This document shows, in pieces, positions 26,552 to 36,137 of a stretch of 64,000 nucleotides of DNA. Numbering within the stretch: position 1 is the stretch's first letter; each line of letters opens with the position of its first letter. Made by a program: the position numbers and the translations under genes. Origin of the DNA: Clostridia bacterium (GTDB lineage Bacteria > Bacillota > DSM-521 > Neomoorellales > SLTJ01); contig SLTJ01000028.1 of the NCBI GenBank assembly GCA_004347685.1, positions 164,939 to 228,938 of the forward strand, given 5' to 3'. The notes below the pieces were generated by a model, which worked only from the letters and a program-made list of their open reading frames with translations, was not told the DNA's origin and ran no database searches.

Positions 26552-26728
26552 TCACCACCCGGTTGACAGAGTGCAGAGCATGCGGATGGTGGTGGACTTG
26601 CCTGTCCCGTTGGGACCCAGCAGGCCGAAGACTTCACCCGCCTCCACCGTAAAGCTCACATTGTTTACCGCCACGAAGTGGCCAAATTCCCGCCTGAGGT
26701 TTTCGGCCGCGATGATGGGCGTGTTCAA
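26552..26728 (-). pseudogene. ABC transporter ATPase fragment
   Basis: The TTG start overlaps the permease stop (TTGA). The translation shows a Walker A region ([17 protein letters not shown]) and stops seven residues later (CTLSTGW). Only about 58 residues of a normal 230-310-residue ATPase remain; signature and Walker B are gone. It is a 5' stub whose remainder was lost. Confidence 0.75.
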
Positions 26729-28263
26729 TGGTCTTCCTCCTTTTCCCGGAAAGGCTCGTGATCATTGTCTGCGGATGTCAGCCCTGTCTGGGCGGGGCCT
26801 GGCTCCTCACTGGACAGTTCCTTGCGGGCCGGGGCCGGGAGCCAAACGTTCGGGAGGCTGACTCCTTCCCCGCCCGCCAGGCGACTGTGCCGGCTGCCGT
26901 ATGAGAAGTAGAGGACCATACCTACGGCCAGCCAGATGACAAACCGCAGCCAGGTGAGGCGGGGGAGGTTGAGGATAAGATACACGGATGCGGCTGCCGA
27001 AAGCAGAGGAACGACAGGGAAAAACGGCACCTTGAAGGGGCGGGGTAAGGCAGGCTGGGTATGGCGCAGGACGATCACGCCAAGGGAAACAAGGACAAAG
27101 GCGGTCAGGGTGCCGATGTTGGCCAGTTCGGCCACCAGGGCCACTGGGAGAAAACCGCCAATGGCCGCCACCATCAGCGCCGTCATCACGATGATTACAT
27201 AGGGGGTGCCATAGCGCGGGTGGAGGCGGGACAGGCCCTGCGGCAGCAGGCCGTCGCGGGCCATGGCAAAAAAGATCCGGCTCTGACCGAAAATATCTAC
27301 TAGGATAACGCTGCCGAGCCCGGTAATGGCGCCGACCGAGATGGCGGCCGCGGCCCACGGGACCCCAGCCCGGAGGAGGGCGAAGCTCAAAGGCGAAGGC
27401 ACGTTAAGCAAACGATAGCTTACCATTCCGGTTACTACCAAAGCCACCAGGATATAGAGCAGACTGGAAATACCTAGGGAGCCAAGAATCCCCAAGGGCA
27501 GGTCGCGGGCCGGGTTACGCACTTCCTCGGCCGCGGTGGAGACGGCATCAAAGCCGATGTAGGCGAAAAAGATGATGGCCGCGCCGGCGACCACCCCCGG
27601 CCAACCGAAGGGGAGGAAGGGGGTCCAGAGTTTGGGATTGAGGTGCGTGGCCCCCACGGCGATGAAAAGCAGGATGACGCCCAGCTTCACCAGCACGATA
27701 ATATTATTCACCATGGCTGATTCCTTCGTTCCCAGGATGAGGAGGCCAGCGATGAGAGCGACAATGGCAACGGCGGGAAAGTTTATGATTCCGCCCAGGG
27801 CCGGCGGCGCACTCAGGCTCGCCGGCAGGGTCAGGCCCGCTGCCTGGAGCAAATTGGTCAGGTACCCCGACCAGCCGATGGCTACGGCTCCCGCGGCCAC
27901 CGTGTATTCCAGGATCAGGTCCCAGCCGATGATCCAAGCGATGATCTCTCCCATGGCCGCGTAGGAATAAGTGTACGCGCTCCCGGCCACGGGGACCATA
28001 GCGGCCAGTTCGGTGTATACCAGGGCGGCCAGGGCGCTGGCCGCGCCGGCCAGTACAAAGGAGAGGACAGCCGCCGGTCCGGCGTAGCGGGAAGCCGCCA
28101 CCCCGGTAAGCACAAAAATGCCGGTGCCGATGATGGCACCGATGCCCATGGTGGTGAGGTCAAAGGCACCCAGGCGCCGTTTGAGACCCTGCTTGAGGTC
28201 CCCTGTTTCTTCATGAAGAATGACCTCAGCCGGTTTGCGCCGGAAGTAAGAGAGTGCGTTCAT
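26725..28263 (-). CDS. APC-superfamily amino acid permease (YfnA/CAT type)
   Basis: 512 residues with 12 or more membrane helices. The start [19 protein letters not shown] and the [21 protein letters not shown] segment (split) are typical of cationic-amino-acid-type APC transporters. It likely imports an amino acid with a proton; the substrate is unknown. The polar C-terminal tail of about 60 residues is cytoplasmic. The stop is coupled to a truncated ABC ATPase start, so this may once have been a longer operon. Confidence 0.88.
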   Translation of the reverse strand: MNALSYFRRKPAEVILHEETGDLKQGLKRRLGAFDLTTMGIGAIIGTGIFVLTGVAASRYAGPAAVLSFVLAGAASALAALVYTELAAMVPVAGSAYTYSYAAMGEIIAWIIGWDLILEYTVAAGAVAIGWSGYLTNLLQAAGLTLPASLSAPPALGGIINFPAVAIVALIAGLLILGTKESAMVNNIIVLVKLGVILLFIAVGATHLNPKLWTPFLPFGWPGVVAGAAIIFFAYIGFDAVSTAAEEVRNPARDLPLGILGSLGISSLLYILVALVVTGMVSYRLLNVPSPLSFALLRAGVPWAAAAISVGAITGLGSVILVDIFGQSRIFFAMARDGLLPQGLSRLHPRYGTPYVIIVMTALMVAAIGGFLPVALVAELANIGTLTAFVLVSLGVIVLRHTQPALPRPFKVPFFPVVPLLSAAASVYLILNLPRLTWLRFVIWLAVGMVLYFSYGSRHSRLAGGEGVSLPNVWLPAPARKELSSEEPGPAQTGLTSADNDHEPFREKEEDH

Positions 28264-28320
28264 GATAAGCTTAGTATTGGCTCGGCGGGAGCCGCATTAT
28301 GCGCCGCTAGCGCCGTACCT

Positions 28321-29508
28321 TTACCGCGGTTTATGAGCCATCCATATTTTTCCGTTTCCTACTGGGTTTGACGTTTGCTGCCCCCAGGGTATAAAAGTAG
28401 GCCTGGTTGTCCATTTTCTGCTCCCCTTCCTTGAAGGGGTGGCGGAAGAAAGCGGGCGATATGGGTAAATCAGGAATAAGCAAATCACGGCCACCAGGGT
28501 ATTAAAGGCCAGGGGCAGGCTGTAGCCGGCCACCGGGAGCAGGGTCAGGACTAGCGCGTCCCGCCGGCGGGTGGAAGACAGGGACAGTGCCAGGAGGGCG
28601 TACAGGAAGCCGGCCAGGGAAAGCAAATAGATTGGCAGCGGCAGGTGCAGGGATAGGCCGAGGGTCCAGTTGACCAAGATGGCCACCAGGTATGGGTTGG
28701 CCTGATAGACCCAGGCAAAAAGAAACAGGACCGTCAGAGTGACAGTTGTGGCCAGCCATCGCCTGGCCCCGGGTGGGGTGGCGGCCCTAACTGCGGCGGG
28801 CAAAAGGAGCAGGCCCCCGGCCAGCACCACCACCTGCCCGGCGGCCCAGGAGGTGCCGGCGGCCCATGGCGGGGGCCAGCCCCATAACTGGCTGCTGCTG
28901 TGGAGTATCCCGGAAAGAAAGGCCAGGGCCCAGGCCATGGCGAAGACCATCCCGATCCGCCTCGGCCAGCGGGAGCCCGGCCAGGGTAGCCCGGGGCCTG
29001 GTGGTTGCGGGTTAAATCCAGACACAAGTTGCGCCACCTTCCAACTTGAAGCGGCAGGAAGGCCGGCCTCCTGGCCGGTGCCGGCGCGCGGTTCCTCACC
29101 CACGGGCCGGATCTGAGCCCGGGAAAACAAAACCATGACCGCCAGGCCCAGAGCATTGTACGCAACCAGGAGCGGCAGGCCGAAGGGCCGCAGGCCGCCG
29201 TAAAGGGAAAGGGTAACCAGGGCCGCAATAAGCGCCCACAGGATGGGCCGGGTCAGGGCAGTGGCCCCGGCGGGCCACCGCCATCCATTTCGCTCCTCAA
29301 GGAAGAGGAGAAGCAGTACCAGCAGGCACAGGTAAAAGGCCAGCCCTTGGGCCAGCTCACCGGCGGCGGTGAGGAGGTGAAAAACACCACCGGCCAGGCC
29401 GCCCACCGGCATGTAAATGGCCAGCCGGGATAACACCTGGTAAAAAAGCAGCCCGGCCCACCCGGTCACGGCCAGGCCGACCAGCGCCACCCTAATCCCT
29501 GGCCCCAT
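28321..29508 (-). CDS. Polytopic membrane protein at the end of the respiratory operon
   Basis: About 395 residues from the ATG at 29506-29508, which overlaps the preceding gene by 17 bases. There are around ten hydrophobic helices and a polar tail. I do not recognise the family; the size and helix number recall heme-copper-related or NnrS-like proteins, but no diagnostic motif was found. Its coupling to the GATase-like gene puts it in the nitrate-type operon, perhaps in transport or cofactor handling. That is inference from position only. Confidence 0.6.
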   Translation of the reverse strand: MGPGIRVALVGLAVTGWAGLLFYQVLSRLAIYMPVGGLAGGVFHLLTAAGELAQGLAFYLCLLVLLLLFLEERNGWRWPAGATALTRPILWALIAALVTLSLYGGLRPFGLPLLVAYNALGLAVMVLFSRAQIRPVGEEPRAGTGQEAGLPAASSWKVAQLVSGFNPQPPGPGLPWPGSRWPRRIGMVFAMAWALAFLSGILHSSSQLWGWPPPWAAGTSWAAGQVVVLAGGLLLLPAAVRAATPPGARRWLATTVTLTVLFLFAWVYQANPYLVAILVNWTLGLSLHLPLPIYLLSLAGFLYALLALSLSSTRRRDALVLTLLPVAGYSLPLAFNTLVAVICLFLIYPYRPLSSATPSRKGSRKWTTRPTFIPWGQQTSNPVGNGKIWMAHKPR

Positions 29509-30277
29509 ACCGGTGCCGGCGGCTGGCCACCCTCTCACCCTCCGCACCTCCCTTAAGCGGCCGCAGCAGTTGCGCCAGGTTCTGCAGGAACCTGCCGGCC
29601 GCCGCGTCAAACTCCTGCCAGCGCACAGAATCTTCGCTCAGGGACCTGAGGCCTGACCTTTTTTGCCCGCCCCCTCCCTGGGGCAGGTCATCGGCATAAG
29701 CCTGCCTCCAGGCCTTGGCCATTTCCTGGGTTACCTCCAGGTGAAACTGCAGGCCAAAGACCCGGGCCCCCAAGGCAAAGGCCTGATTCGGGCAGGTAGG
29801 GGTGGAGGCCAGGTGTGTTGCCCCTGGGGGCAGGTCAAAGGTATCGGCGTGCCACTGGAAGACCGGGAATTCTTCCGGGAGACCGGCAAAAAGGGGAGAT
29901 CGCCTCCCGGCCGGGGTAAGCCTTAACGTGAACCAGCCAATCTCCTGGACCGGGTTCCGGTAGACCTCGGCGCCAAGGGCGCGGGCAATAAGTTGCGCTC
30001 CCAGGCAAATGCCGAGGACCGGCAGCCCCCTGGCTACCGCCTCCCGGATAGTCTGTTTCACCACGGCTAAGTACGGATACTGGTCATGGTCGTCGGCGCC
30101 CATGGGACCGCCTAAGACCACTAGGGCCTGGTAGGGGCGCAAATCCTGGGGCAGGGAGGCGCCAGGTCTGTCCATCTGCCGCACCTCAAGCTGCCACCCG
30201 GCCCTTTCCAGGGCCGGGCCCAGGGTGCCTGGCCCCTCGATGGCGATGTTTTGTATTACCAAGGCCCGCAATCTCAT
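29492..30277 (-). CDS. GMP-synthase-like class I glutamine amidotransferase
   Basis: 261 residues from the ATG overlapping the chaperone stop (ATGA). The GATase core has the nucleophile elbow LGICLGAQLIA, the oxyanion-side VVLGGPMGADD, and a His-x-Glu pair in GLQFHLEVT. It lacks a GMP synthase ATP-pyrophosphatase half. Free-standing proteins of this type hydrolyse glutamine or gamma-glutamyl compounds. Its place between a TorD-like chaperone and a membrane protein in a molybdoenzyme operon is unusual and the role is unknown. Confidence 0.82.
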   Translation of the reverse strand: MRLRALVIQNIAIEGPGTLGPALERAGWQLEVRQMDRPGASLPQDLRPYQALVVLGGPMGADDHDQYPYLAVVKQTIREAVARGLPVLGICLGAQLIARALGAEVYRNPVQEIGWFTLRLTPAGRRSPLFAGLPEEFPVFQWHADTFDLPPGATHLASTPTCPNQAFALGARVFGLQFHLEVTQEMAKAWRQAYADDLPQGGGGQKRSGLRSLSEDSVRWQEFDAAAGRFLQNLAQLLRPLKGGAEGERVASRRHRYGARD

Positions 30278-31005
30278 GCCTCCCCCAGCAGCAGTTTTTC
30301 CTCGCCCGCCACCCACTCCTGCAGCCACCCCGCCAGGGCGCGGTAGAAGGGGTGGCTGCACTTATCCGCTACCCGGGCGGTAAAGCCGGGAACCCAGCGG
30401 GCGAGGTGGCGGGCCAGGAAGTCCCGCTGGGCCCGACGGTAGCCCGGGCCATCTTCACCGGCGCAAACTGCCGCCTGGTGCTCCTTGAAGACCAGGTAGT
30501 ACATGAACTCCAGTTCCACGCTCACGTGGTCCGGCAGCTCTTTTACCGCCGGAGAGACGGCCAGCCCGAAGTGGCGGTAAAACTGGACCAGCTCCCAGAG
30601 CAGCATTGGCCGCCCGTTACGGTTCTGGTAGATACCGGCGTAGGGCGGGCATGGCGGGTACTTAGGCCCGATGTCGAAATAATAGCTGTAGGCCACCTGC
30701 AACTCGCCGGCCGGCCCGGTGTCCTGCAGCCCGGCGGCGGCGAGCCTGTAACCCGCCGCTTCCGCCTGCTGGGCGACGGCCACGAAATAACCCTGGCGAA
30801 CTAGTTCCGGAATCAGATCCCCCGGATAGCTGAAACCCACGGCCAGGGCCTTATATATGACCATGCGCGGAGGCAGGCCCCCCATCGCGGTTGTCAGCGC
30901 CGCCGCGTCGAGTTCCTCACTGGCTATTTTGGTTATCGGCTGGCAGCCTTTATCCTTGACCTCCACGCAGGTTATGACCTGATCCGCACCGCCACTGGCT
31001 AACAT
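30274..31005 (-). CDS. TorD/NarJ-family molybdoenzyme chaperone
   Basis: 243 residues from the ATG that overlaps the gamma-subunit stop (TAATG) and has AGGAGG eight bases upstream; a GTG three codons earlier sits too near the site. It is all-helical, with ALAVGFSYPGDLIPEL, HVSVELEFMYYLVFKEHQA and a late FLARHLARWVPGF. These are the marks of TorD/DmsD/NarJ chaperones that bind the alpha subunit and hold back export until the molybdenum cofactor is in. It fits the Tat signal of the alpha subunit in this operon. Confidence 0.85.
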   Translation of the reverse strand: MLASGGADQVITCVEVKDKGCQPITKIASEELDAAALTTAMGGLPPRMVIYKALAVGFSYPGDLIPELVRQGYFVAVAQQAEAAGYRLAAAGLQDTGPAGELQVAYSYYFDIGPKYPPCPPYAGIYQNRNGRPMLLWELVQFYRHFGLAVSPAVKELPDHVSVELEFMYYLVFKEHQAAVCAGEDGPGYRRAQRDFLARHLARWVPGFTARVADKCSHPFYRALAGWLQEWVAGEEKLLLGEA

Positions 31006-31796
31006 TACCGCCACCTCCTGGGAATATGGCTCCTGGCCACCGGCCTGCTGGCCACTTCGTTCCGGGAAGCCGTCACTTGCCCGCCGGCCCTAAGGTCCAG
31101 GGTAAGCCAGTTGGAGGTGGATTTGCGTCCGCCCCGTTGCTCGTCGGCCCCGTTCCATACGGCAAAGGCAATGCTGGCCTGGGGGACCTGCCAGGCCGGG
31201 TCCTGGCCCAGGGCGCGCGCCAGGACAACCGTCCAGCGCCCGTTCTGGTAGCTCCCTTGGCCCTTGGCCTCCACCAGCGGGTAGCGGGAAAGGGTGCCGT
31301 AAGCCCCGCCTACCAGGCTCTCGGCCTGGTTGGTATCGGCCCGCCAGTAGATGATGTTTACCGGCCCGGTGCCCTGGCCCATGCAGATGTACGGCCGCTG
31401 CGCCGCTTCCACCGGTACCTGCACCGCCACGGCGTCGGCAAACTGGGTGATGTCCTGGATCCGGCTGTCCGCGGTGGTATCGGCCCAGCTAACGCGCCAG
31501 TACAGCCAGTCTCCCCGGCGCAGGGCCTGCACCTCGAGGCTGGTGGTAATGGCTACCGGCCATTCGCCCTTGATATCCATCCCGCTCAGCGGCACCTGGA
31601 TGGGAGTTATCCCGCCCCATACTGCCGCGGCCGGAGCCAATGGATCTTCTCCGCCCGCAACCGCCGGCACCGGCAGGATGTCGGCCCGCGCCGCCTGGGT
31701 GGGCCCGGTATGCCCCAGCCACAGGTAGGATAGGGTGACGGCTGCGGCCAGAACTACTATGATAATGATAATTGCCCGCCTGGACAATTGTTTCAC
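31005..31796 (-). CDS. Heme-b-binding gamma subunit (ethylbenzene dehydrogenase type)
   Basis: 263 residues. One N-terminal membrane helix or signal (AIIIIIVVLAAAVTLSYLWL) is followed by an EB_dh domain (GDWLYWRVSWADTTAD, DAVAVQVPVEAAQRPYICMG). This is the gamma subunit of type II DMSO-reductase-family enzymes (SerC, ClrC, DdhC, NarC), which holds one heme b outside the membrane and takes electrons from a cytochrome. It lies directly after the beta gene (12 bases). Confidence 0.88.
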   Translation of the reverse strand: MKQLSRRAIIIIIVVLAAAVTLSYLWLGHTGPTQAARADILPVPAVAGGEDPLAPAAAVWGGITPIQVPLSGMDIKGEWPVAITTSLEVQALRRGDWLYWRVSWADTTADSRIQDITQFADAVAVQVPVEAAQRPYICMGQGTGPVNIIYWRADTNQAESLVGGAYGTLSRYPLVEAKGQGSYQNGRWTVVLARALGQDPAWQVPQASIAFAVWNGADEQRGGRKSTSNWLTLDLRAGGQVTASRNEVASRPVARSHIPRRWR

Positions 31797-31808
31797 CCCT
31801 TCCTTCGC

Positions 31809-32756
31809 CTAGACCCGCCACCGCTGGTTGCTGACCAGGGTCTGGATCAGCTCCGATGTCTCTCCCCGCCTGGCCCGGGCGATCTCCTGACGCAGGGTAT
31901 CTAAGACCTGCCGTACACTGGGCCCAAAGAGGGATTCCAGGTACGCCAGCGGGATCCGCCCCTGTCCCTGGGGCTCACCGTTATTCCCCACCCTGGGGGT
32001 CGAAATTGGCGGCACATAGTAGACGTTGGGCTCGGTGCCGTATTCCGGGTGCAGGGGCACGGCCACCTTAAACTTCTTCACCAGTTTGTAAACCGGCCCC
32101 TCAGTGTCGTCCATGAAGCCGAAGAAGCGGATGCGGCCGGCGCACTGGGCCACGCAGGCCGGAGGTACTCCCTTTTCCACCCGCGGGAAGCAGAAGATGC
32201 ATTTCTCCGCCTTATTGGTTTGTACGTTGTAGTACGGCTTCTTGTAGGGACAGGCGCGCACGCAGTAGCGGTACCCCCGGCAGCGCTCCTGGTCAATAAG
32301 GACGATGCCGTCCTCCTCGCGCTTGTAAATGGCCTGGCGCGGGCAGGCGGCGAGACACGCCGGCTTGTTGCAGTGGTTGCAGGGCCGGGGGAGGTAGAAA
32401 TACCAGGTGTTAGGGTATTCTCCTTCGCCCACGTCTTCCTGCCAGTTCGGCCCCCAGGAGGGCTGGGGCCTAGGGAAGATATGTGGCAGCTTCTCCCAGT
32501 CCCACTCCCAGGGCACGCCGTAGTCCTCCACGCCCGGGAGGTCGCCAAGCTGCACCTCGCCATTCGCGTCAAAGCCGCCGCCCATTTTCTCCCACCTCCG
32601 GGGGTAGCCGTCCCCCGGCCGGGTTTCTACGCTATTCCAGCACATGTATTCCTGGCCGGGGCCGCGCAGCCACATGTTCTTGTCGGCAATGGTGCAGGTC
32701 TGGCAGCCCAGGCACTTGTTGATGTCTATTACCATGGCCAGTTGCCTTTGCGACAC
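31809..32756 (-). CDS. narH: Iron-sulfur beta subunit of type II DMSO-reductase-family enzyme (NarH-like)
   Basis: 315 residues from the GTG with AGGAGG eight bases upstream. Four cysteine groups are visible: CLGCQTC, CNHCNKPACLAACP, CRGYRYCVRACP and CIFC with a later PPACVAQC. In NarH the third group reads CRxWRxC and holds a 3Fe-4S cluster; here Tyr replaces that Trp. The protein relays electrons from the gamma heme to the molybdenum subunit. At 315 residues it is nearer SerB, ClrB and archaeal NarH than E. coli NarH (about 510). Confidence 0.93.
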   Translation of the reverse strand: MSQRQLAMVIDINKCLGCQTCTIADKNMWLRGPGQEYMCWNSVETRPGDGYPRRWEKMGGGFDANGEVQLGDLPGVEDYGVPWEWDWEKLPHIFPRPQPSWGPNWQEDVGEGEYPNTWYFYLPRPCNHCNKPACLAACPRQAIYKREEDGIVLIDQERCRGYRYCVRACPYKKPYYNVQTNKAEKCIFCFPRVEKGVPPACVAQCAGRIRFFGFMDDTEGPVYKLVKKFKVAVPLHPEYGTEPNVYYVPPISTPRVGNNGEPQGQGRIPLAYLESLFGPSVRQVLDTLRQEIARARRGETSELIQTLVSNQRWRV

Positions 32757-32768
32757 GGGCCTCACCTC

Positions 32769-35390
32769 CTACGCTTTCCGCACGTCTACCCGGGTGTCGC
32801 GGTTGGTACCGGTAGGCCCCCAGTAGTTGAGGCGGAACTTGAGGTGGCCGTACTCCACTTCCTGAGTAGGCTTGACCTTGATGGTCACCGGCGCCTGCCA
32901 GTTGCCGCTGTCGCGGTCGAAGAGATAGCGCTCCCAGCCGTGGTACACGATAACCGTGCCGGGCCGCACCCGCGGGGCCAGCTTAGCCCGCAGCCTCGTC
33001 TCCCCGTGCTCGTTGAACAAGATGACTTCGTCGTTATCGGCAATATCTCTGGCGGCGGCATCCTGGGGGTTGAGTTCCAGGATGGGCCCACCCCGCTGCA
33101 ACTGCAGCATCCAGTCCAGATCTCGCCAGGTGGAATGGACGCTCCAGCGGCCGTGGGGGGTGAGATAGTGCAGGGGGTGCTTCTCCAGCTCCAAAGGCGG
33201 CTTGTAGACCGGCAGTTCTTCCCCTTCGGCCAGGAAAACGTCGTGGTCCAGGTAGAGCTGCTGCCGGCCGGTAAGGGTAGGCCAGTGTTCCTTGCCCTCC
33301 ACGTGCTCCTTGAAGGGCGTAAAGGCCCCGCGGTTACGGGTGAAGCCGGCTTCGCCGGAGCGGTCGCCGGCCGTGGCGTTTGGACCGCGCTTCAGCCGCA
33401 CCGGGTGCTTCTTTATTTCCTCCACCGTGTACCCCTTGGTCCAGGGGTGGTTGTCCAGGGCCCACTGGGCCACCGCCTCCGGGGTCTCCCCCATCTCGGC
33501 CCACCGTTCGTAAAGGTTGGCAAAGTCGGCCATGCCTTTTTGGCGCGCCTTGCGGGTAATCACCTGGATCAGTTCTTTCCAGATGTAAAAATCAGGCTTG
33601 GACTCCCACAGGGGGTCAATGGCCGCGTTGAACGAATGGATGTATTCGTGCAGGTCCGTGGTGCTGAGGTCAAACTTCTCAAAAAAGCTGGCTGCCGGCA
33701 GTACCAGGTCGGCATACAGGGCGGTGGTATCCAGCCGGTAGTTGAAGTCCACGATAAGTTCCAGCTTGGGCCACAGGTTCGCCAGGACCGCCTCGTGGCC
33801 CTTGGCCTGGTTGAGGTAGTTGGCGCGCCAGACGATCATCATCTTGGGGTCGCCCTCTTTGGGATAGAGCGGCATCCAGCCTTCCTCCACCCCCCGGGTG
33901 CGCCGGCCGAAGGTATGGCAGTAAGTCCACAGGGTGGTATTCTGCCATCTTGTCTTTTCTGGCCAGAACCACTGATTTAAGGAGGGGACCTTCAGGGCCT
34001 CTTGGCCGACGTAATGGTTGAACCCGCCGCCGTTCTTGCCGACATTGCCCGTGAGGATGGGCAGGAGCATCTGCGCCCGGTTGATCAGGTCGTTGTGGTA
34101 CCAGTGGTTGGTCCCGGCGCCTTCAATGATCATGGCCGGCTTGGTGGTGGCGAATTCCTCAGCCACCTGCCGGATGACGCTGGCGGCTATGCCAGTGATC
34201 CCGGCCGCGATTTCCGGGGTGCACTCACGGTTGAGCTTTTCGGCGAGCAGGGCCCAGACCGGCTGTACCTCCACCTCGCCGCCGGCGGTCTGTACCCTGA
34301 ACCTCCCTTCCAGGGCCGGGTCCGCCGGGCCCAGGGCCAGATTCTGTTTGCCCGCAGCCACTGCCTGGCCCGCCTTCTGGTCCCAGTAATAAAAAACGTC
34401 GTCCCGCCCCCCTGGCTCGAGATCGGCCTGGCGCAGAAACTTCCTGGTATCCGTGCGCACCAGAAGGGGCAGGTCTGTCTGCTCCTGGAGGTAGGCCCGG
34501 TCATAGAGCCCCCTGGCGATGATGTGCTGGGCCATGGCCAGCCCCAGGGCGGCATCCGTCCCCTCGCGGATGGGCAGATACTGGTCCGCCTTCAGGCTCG
34601 TGGGGTTGTAGTCAGGAAAGATGGTCACGATCTTGGCCCCCAGGTAGCGGGCCTCGGTGAGGAAGTGGGCGTCCGGGATGCGGGACTCCACGGCGTTGGC
34701 CCCCCAGAGGATGATGTAGCGGGAGTTGGCCCAGTCCCAGGCCTCGCAGGATTCCGTCTGGTAGCCCCAGGTCATGGGCTCGCCGGGCGGCAGGTCGGAG
34801 TACCAGTCGTAAAAGCTACCCACCACGCAACCGGTGAGGCTACCGAAGCGGTAACCGGCACCGGCGGAAAGGGGGCTCATGGCCGGGATCACCGAGAAGA
34901 GGAAGACGTGGTCGGTACCGTGCTTTTGGGCTACCTCCAGGAACTTCTCGGCGATAATGTCATAGGCTTCCTCCCAAGAAATGCGCTTCCATTTGCCTTC
35001 GCCCCGCTCACCGACGCGCTGCAGGGGATACTTCACCCGCTGCGGGCCATAGACGTAGCGCTCGTAGCTGGCGCCCTTCTGGCAGCCCCGGGGGTTGTAC
35101 TCCGGGTCAGGGAAATCGGCCGACTGCTCGGAGCGGATGGCAATGCCGTCCCGCACCTGCACGTTCCAGCCGCAAGAGCCGGTACAGTTAACCGAGTGGG
35201 TGGTGCGGACCACCTTATCCCACCGCCATTCCTTGCGGTACAGGTCTTCCCAGCCCCGGTAGGGATAAGATTTCAGCGGGTCCTCCACGGCCTGGAGCAT
35301 CTGGAGGGCCGGCAGTCTCTGGCTCACCAGCACCCCGGCCGAGGCCAGGCCGCCCATTTTTAAGAAATCACGGCGGGTAAACTTGCGCAA
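32769..35390 (-). CDS. narG: Tat-exported molybdopterin alpha subunit, nitrate-reductase-like (type II DMSO reductase family)
   Basis: 873 residues from a TTG with GGGGGAGGTG upstream; the longer frame runs back through the cytochrome c gene and is not used. The Tat motif TRRDFLKMGG begins at residue 5. The FS0 cluster pattern is H65-x3-C69-x3-C73 and C103. The molybdenum-site block YDWYSDLPPGEPMTWG has the likely Asp ligand at 199. PDAHF, GGGFNHYVGQ and the C-terminal NYWGPTGTN follow. The enzyme would act outside the membrane. Nitrate is the best guess because NarXL-like and NO-related genes are near; selenate, chlorate or another oxyanion remains possible. Confidence 0.92.
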   Translation of the reverse strand: MRKFTRRDFLKMGGLASAGVLVSQRLPALQMLQAVEDPLKSYPYRGWEDLYRKEWRWDKVVRTTHSVNCTGSCGWNVQVRDGIAIRSEQSADFPDPEYNPRGCQKGASYERYVYGPQRVKYPLQRVGERGEGKWKRISWEEAYDIIAEKFLEVAQKHGTDHVFLFSVIPAMSPLSAGAGYRFGSLTGCVVGSFYDWYSDLPPGEPMTWGYQTESCEAWDWANSRYIILWGANAVESRIPDAHFLTEARYLGAKIVTIFPDYNPTSLKADQYLPIREGTDAALGLAMAQHIIARGLYDRAYLQEQTDLPLLVRTDTRKFLRQADLEPGGRDDVFYYWDQKAGQAVAAGKQNLALGPADPALEGRFRVQTAGGEVEVQPVWALLAEKLNRECTPEIAAGITGIAASVIRQVAEEFATTKPAMIIEGAGTNHWYHNDLINRAQMLLPILTGNVGKNGGGFNHYVGQEALKVPSLNQWFWPEKTRWQNTTLWTYCHTFGRRTRGVEEGWMPLYPKEGDPKMMIVWRANYLNQAKGHEAVLANLWPKLELIVDFNYRLDTTALYADLVLPAASFFEKFDLSTTDLHEYIHSFNAAIDPLWESKPDFYIWKELIQVITRKARQKGMADFANLYERWAEMGETPEAVAQWALDNHPWTKGYTVEEIKKHPVRLKRGPNATAGDRSGEAGFTRNRGAFTPFKEHVEGKEHWPTLTGRQQLYLDHDVFLAEGEELPVYKPPLELEKHPLHYLTPHGRWSVHSTWRDLDWMLQLQRGGPILELNPQDAAARDIADNDEVILFNEHGETRLRAKLAPRVRPGTVIVYHGWERYLFDRDSGNWQAPVTIKVKPTQEVEYGHLKFRLNYWGPTGTNRDTRVDVRKA

Positions 35391-35434
35391 AGGATAACAC
35401 CTCCCCCGAGTTCGAGGTTCGTAGCTTTCGCAGG

Positions 35435-36121
35435 CTATTTCTTCCACGTGCGGATGTAAGCCACAATATCGCCTATTTCCTGGGGCGAAAGCACTTTCAC
35501 GCCGCCGTATCCCTGGCCCCAGGCGCTCATGGGAGTTCCCGGCCGCCCCCGGGCAATGGTCTCCTTGATGAACTGGTCGCTGGCGCTGGCCTGGAAAACA
35601 GCGTTGTTCAGGGCCGGGCCGACCCGCCCCTGGCCCACCAGGCCGTGACACCCAGCGCAGTTGGCCGCATAGAGCTGGCGGCCCCGCTCCGGCACGCCTT
35701 CAACCGGTTCCTCCGGCAGCTCCACCCTGGGTTCCTGCTGCTGTGAACGCAGGTAGGCGATTATCTCGTCAATAAGCCGGTCGGAAAGGACGCCGCCGCT
35801 GTCCCGGCCCAGGGGATTCATATCCGTACCCGGCCGGCCCTGCTTGATGGTAGTCCGCAGCATATCGTCGCTGGCCAGGGCAAGGAAAGCGTCCGTGCCT
35901 ATAGCCGGCGCCCGTCCGGCGGCCCGACCTTCACCGCGCTGGCCGTGGCACGAACCGCAATTGTCAATAAAAAGCCCCTCCCGCCACGGCCGGCCGGCAA
36001 TTTCCTGCTCCCCCTTCCAGGCCGGCATGGCCTCCCTGACCACCACGAAGACAAAGACCACCAGAGCCGCCACACTTATCAGGGCGAAGTATTTCATTAC
36101 CTTGGCGATATCGTCGTCCAC
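35435..36121 (-). CDS. Membrane-anchored diheme cytochrome c
   Basis: 228 residues from the GTG with GGAGG at eight bases; upstream codons overlap the cytochrome b gene. One N-terminal helix (YFALISVAALVVFVFVVV) anchors two cytochrome c domains with CGSCHGQRG and CAGCHGLVG. Both domains share GRPGT and an M-x-x-(W/L) heme-ligand region (TDMNPLG, TPMSAWG), so they arose by duplication. It most likely carries electrons from the Rieske/cytochrome b complex to the heme gamma subunit. Confidence 0.92.
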   Translation of the reverse strand: MDDDIAKVMKYFALISVAALVVFVFVVVREAMPAWKGEQEIAGRPWREGLFIDNCGSCHGQRGEGRAAGRAPAIGTDAFLALASDDMLRTTIKQGRPGTDMNPLGRDSGGVLSDRLIDEIIAYLRSQQQEPRVELPEEPVEGVPERGRQLYAANCAGCHGLVGQGRVGPALNNAVFQASASDQFIKETIARGRPGTPMSAWGQGYGGVKVLSPQEIGDIVAYIRTWKK

Positions 36122-36137
36122 TGCCACAACCTCCAAC

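Noticed and set aside
32049..33980. 643-residue plus-strand ORF opposite the molybdoenzyme genes
   Set aside because: It covers the beta and alpha genes in antisense, crosses their boundary and has no domain features.
35391..35651. N-terminal extension of the alpha subunit frame
   Set aside because: It overlaps the cytochrome c coding end, has no signal features, and the Tat motif with its own ribosome site starts at 35390.
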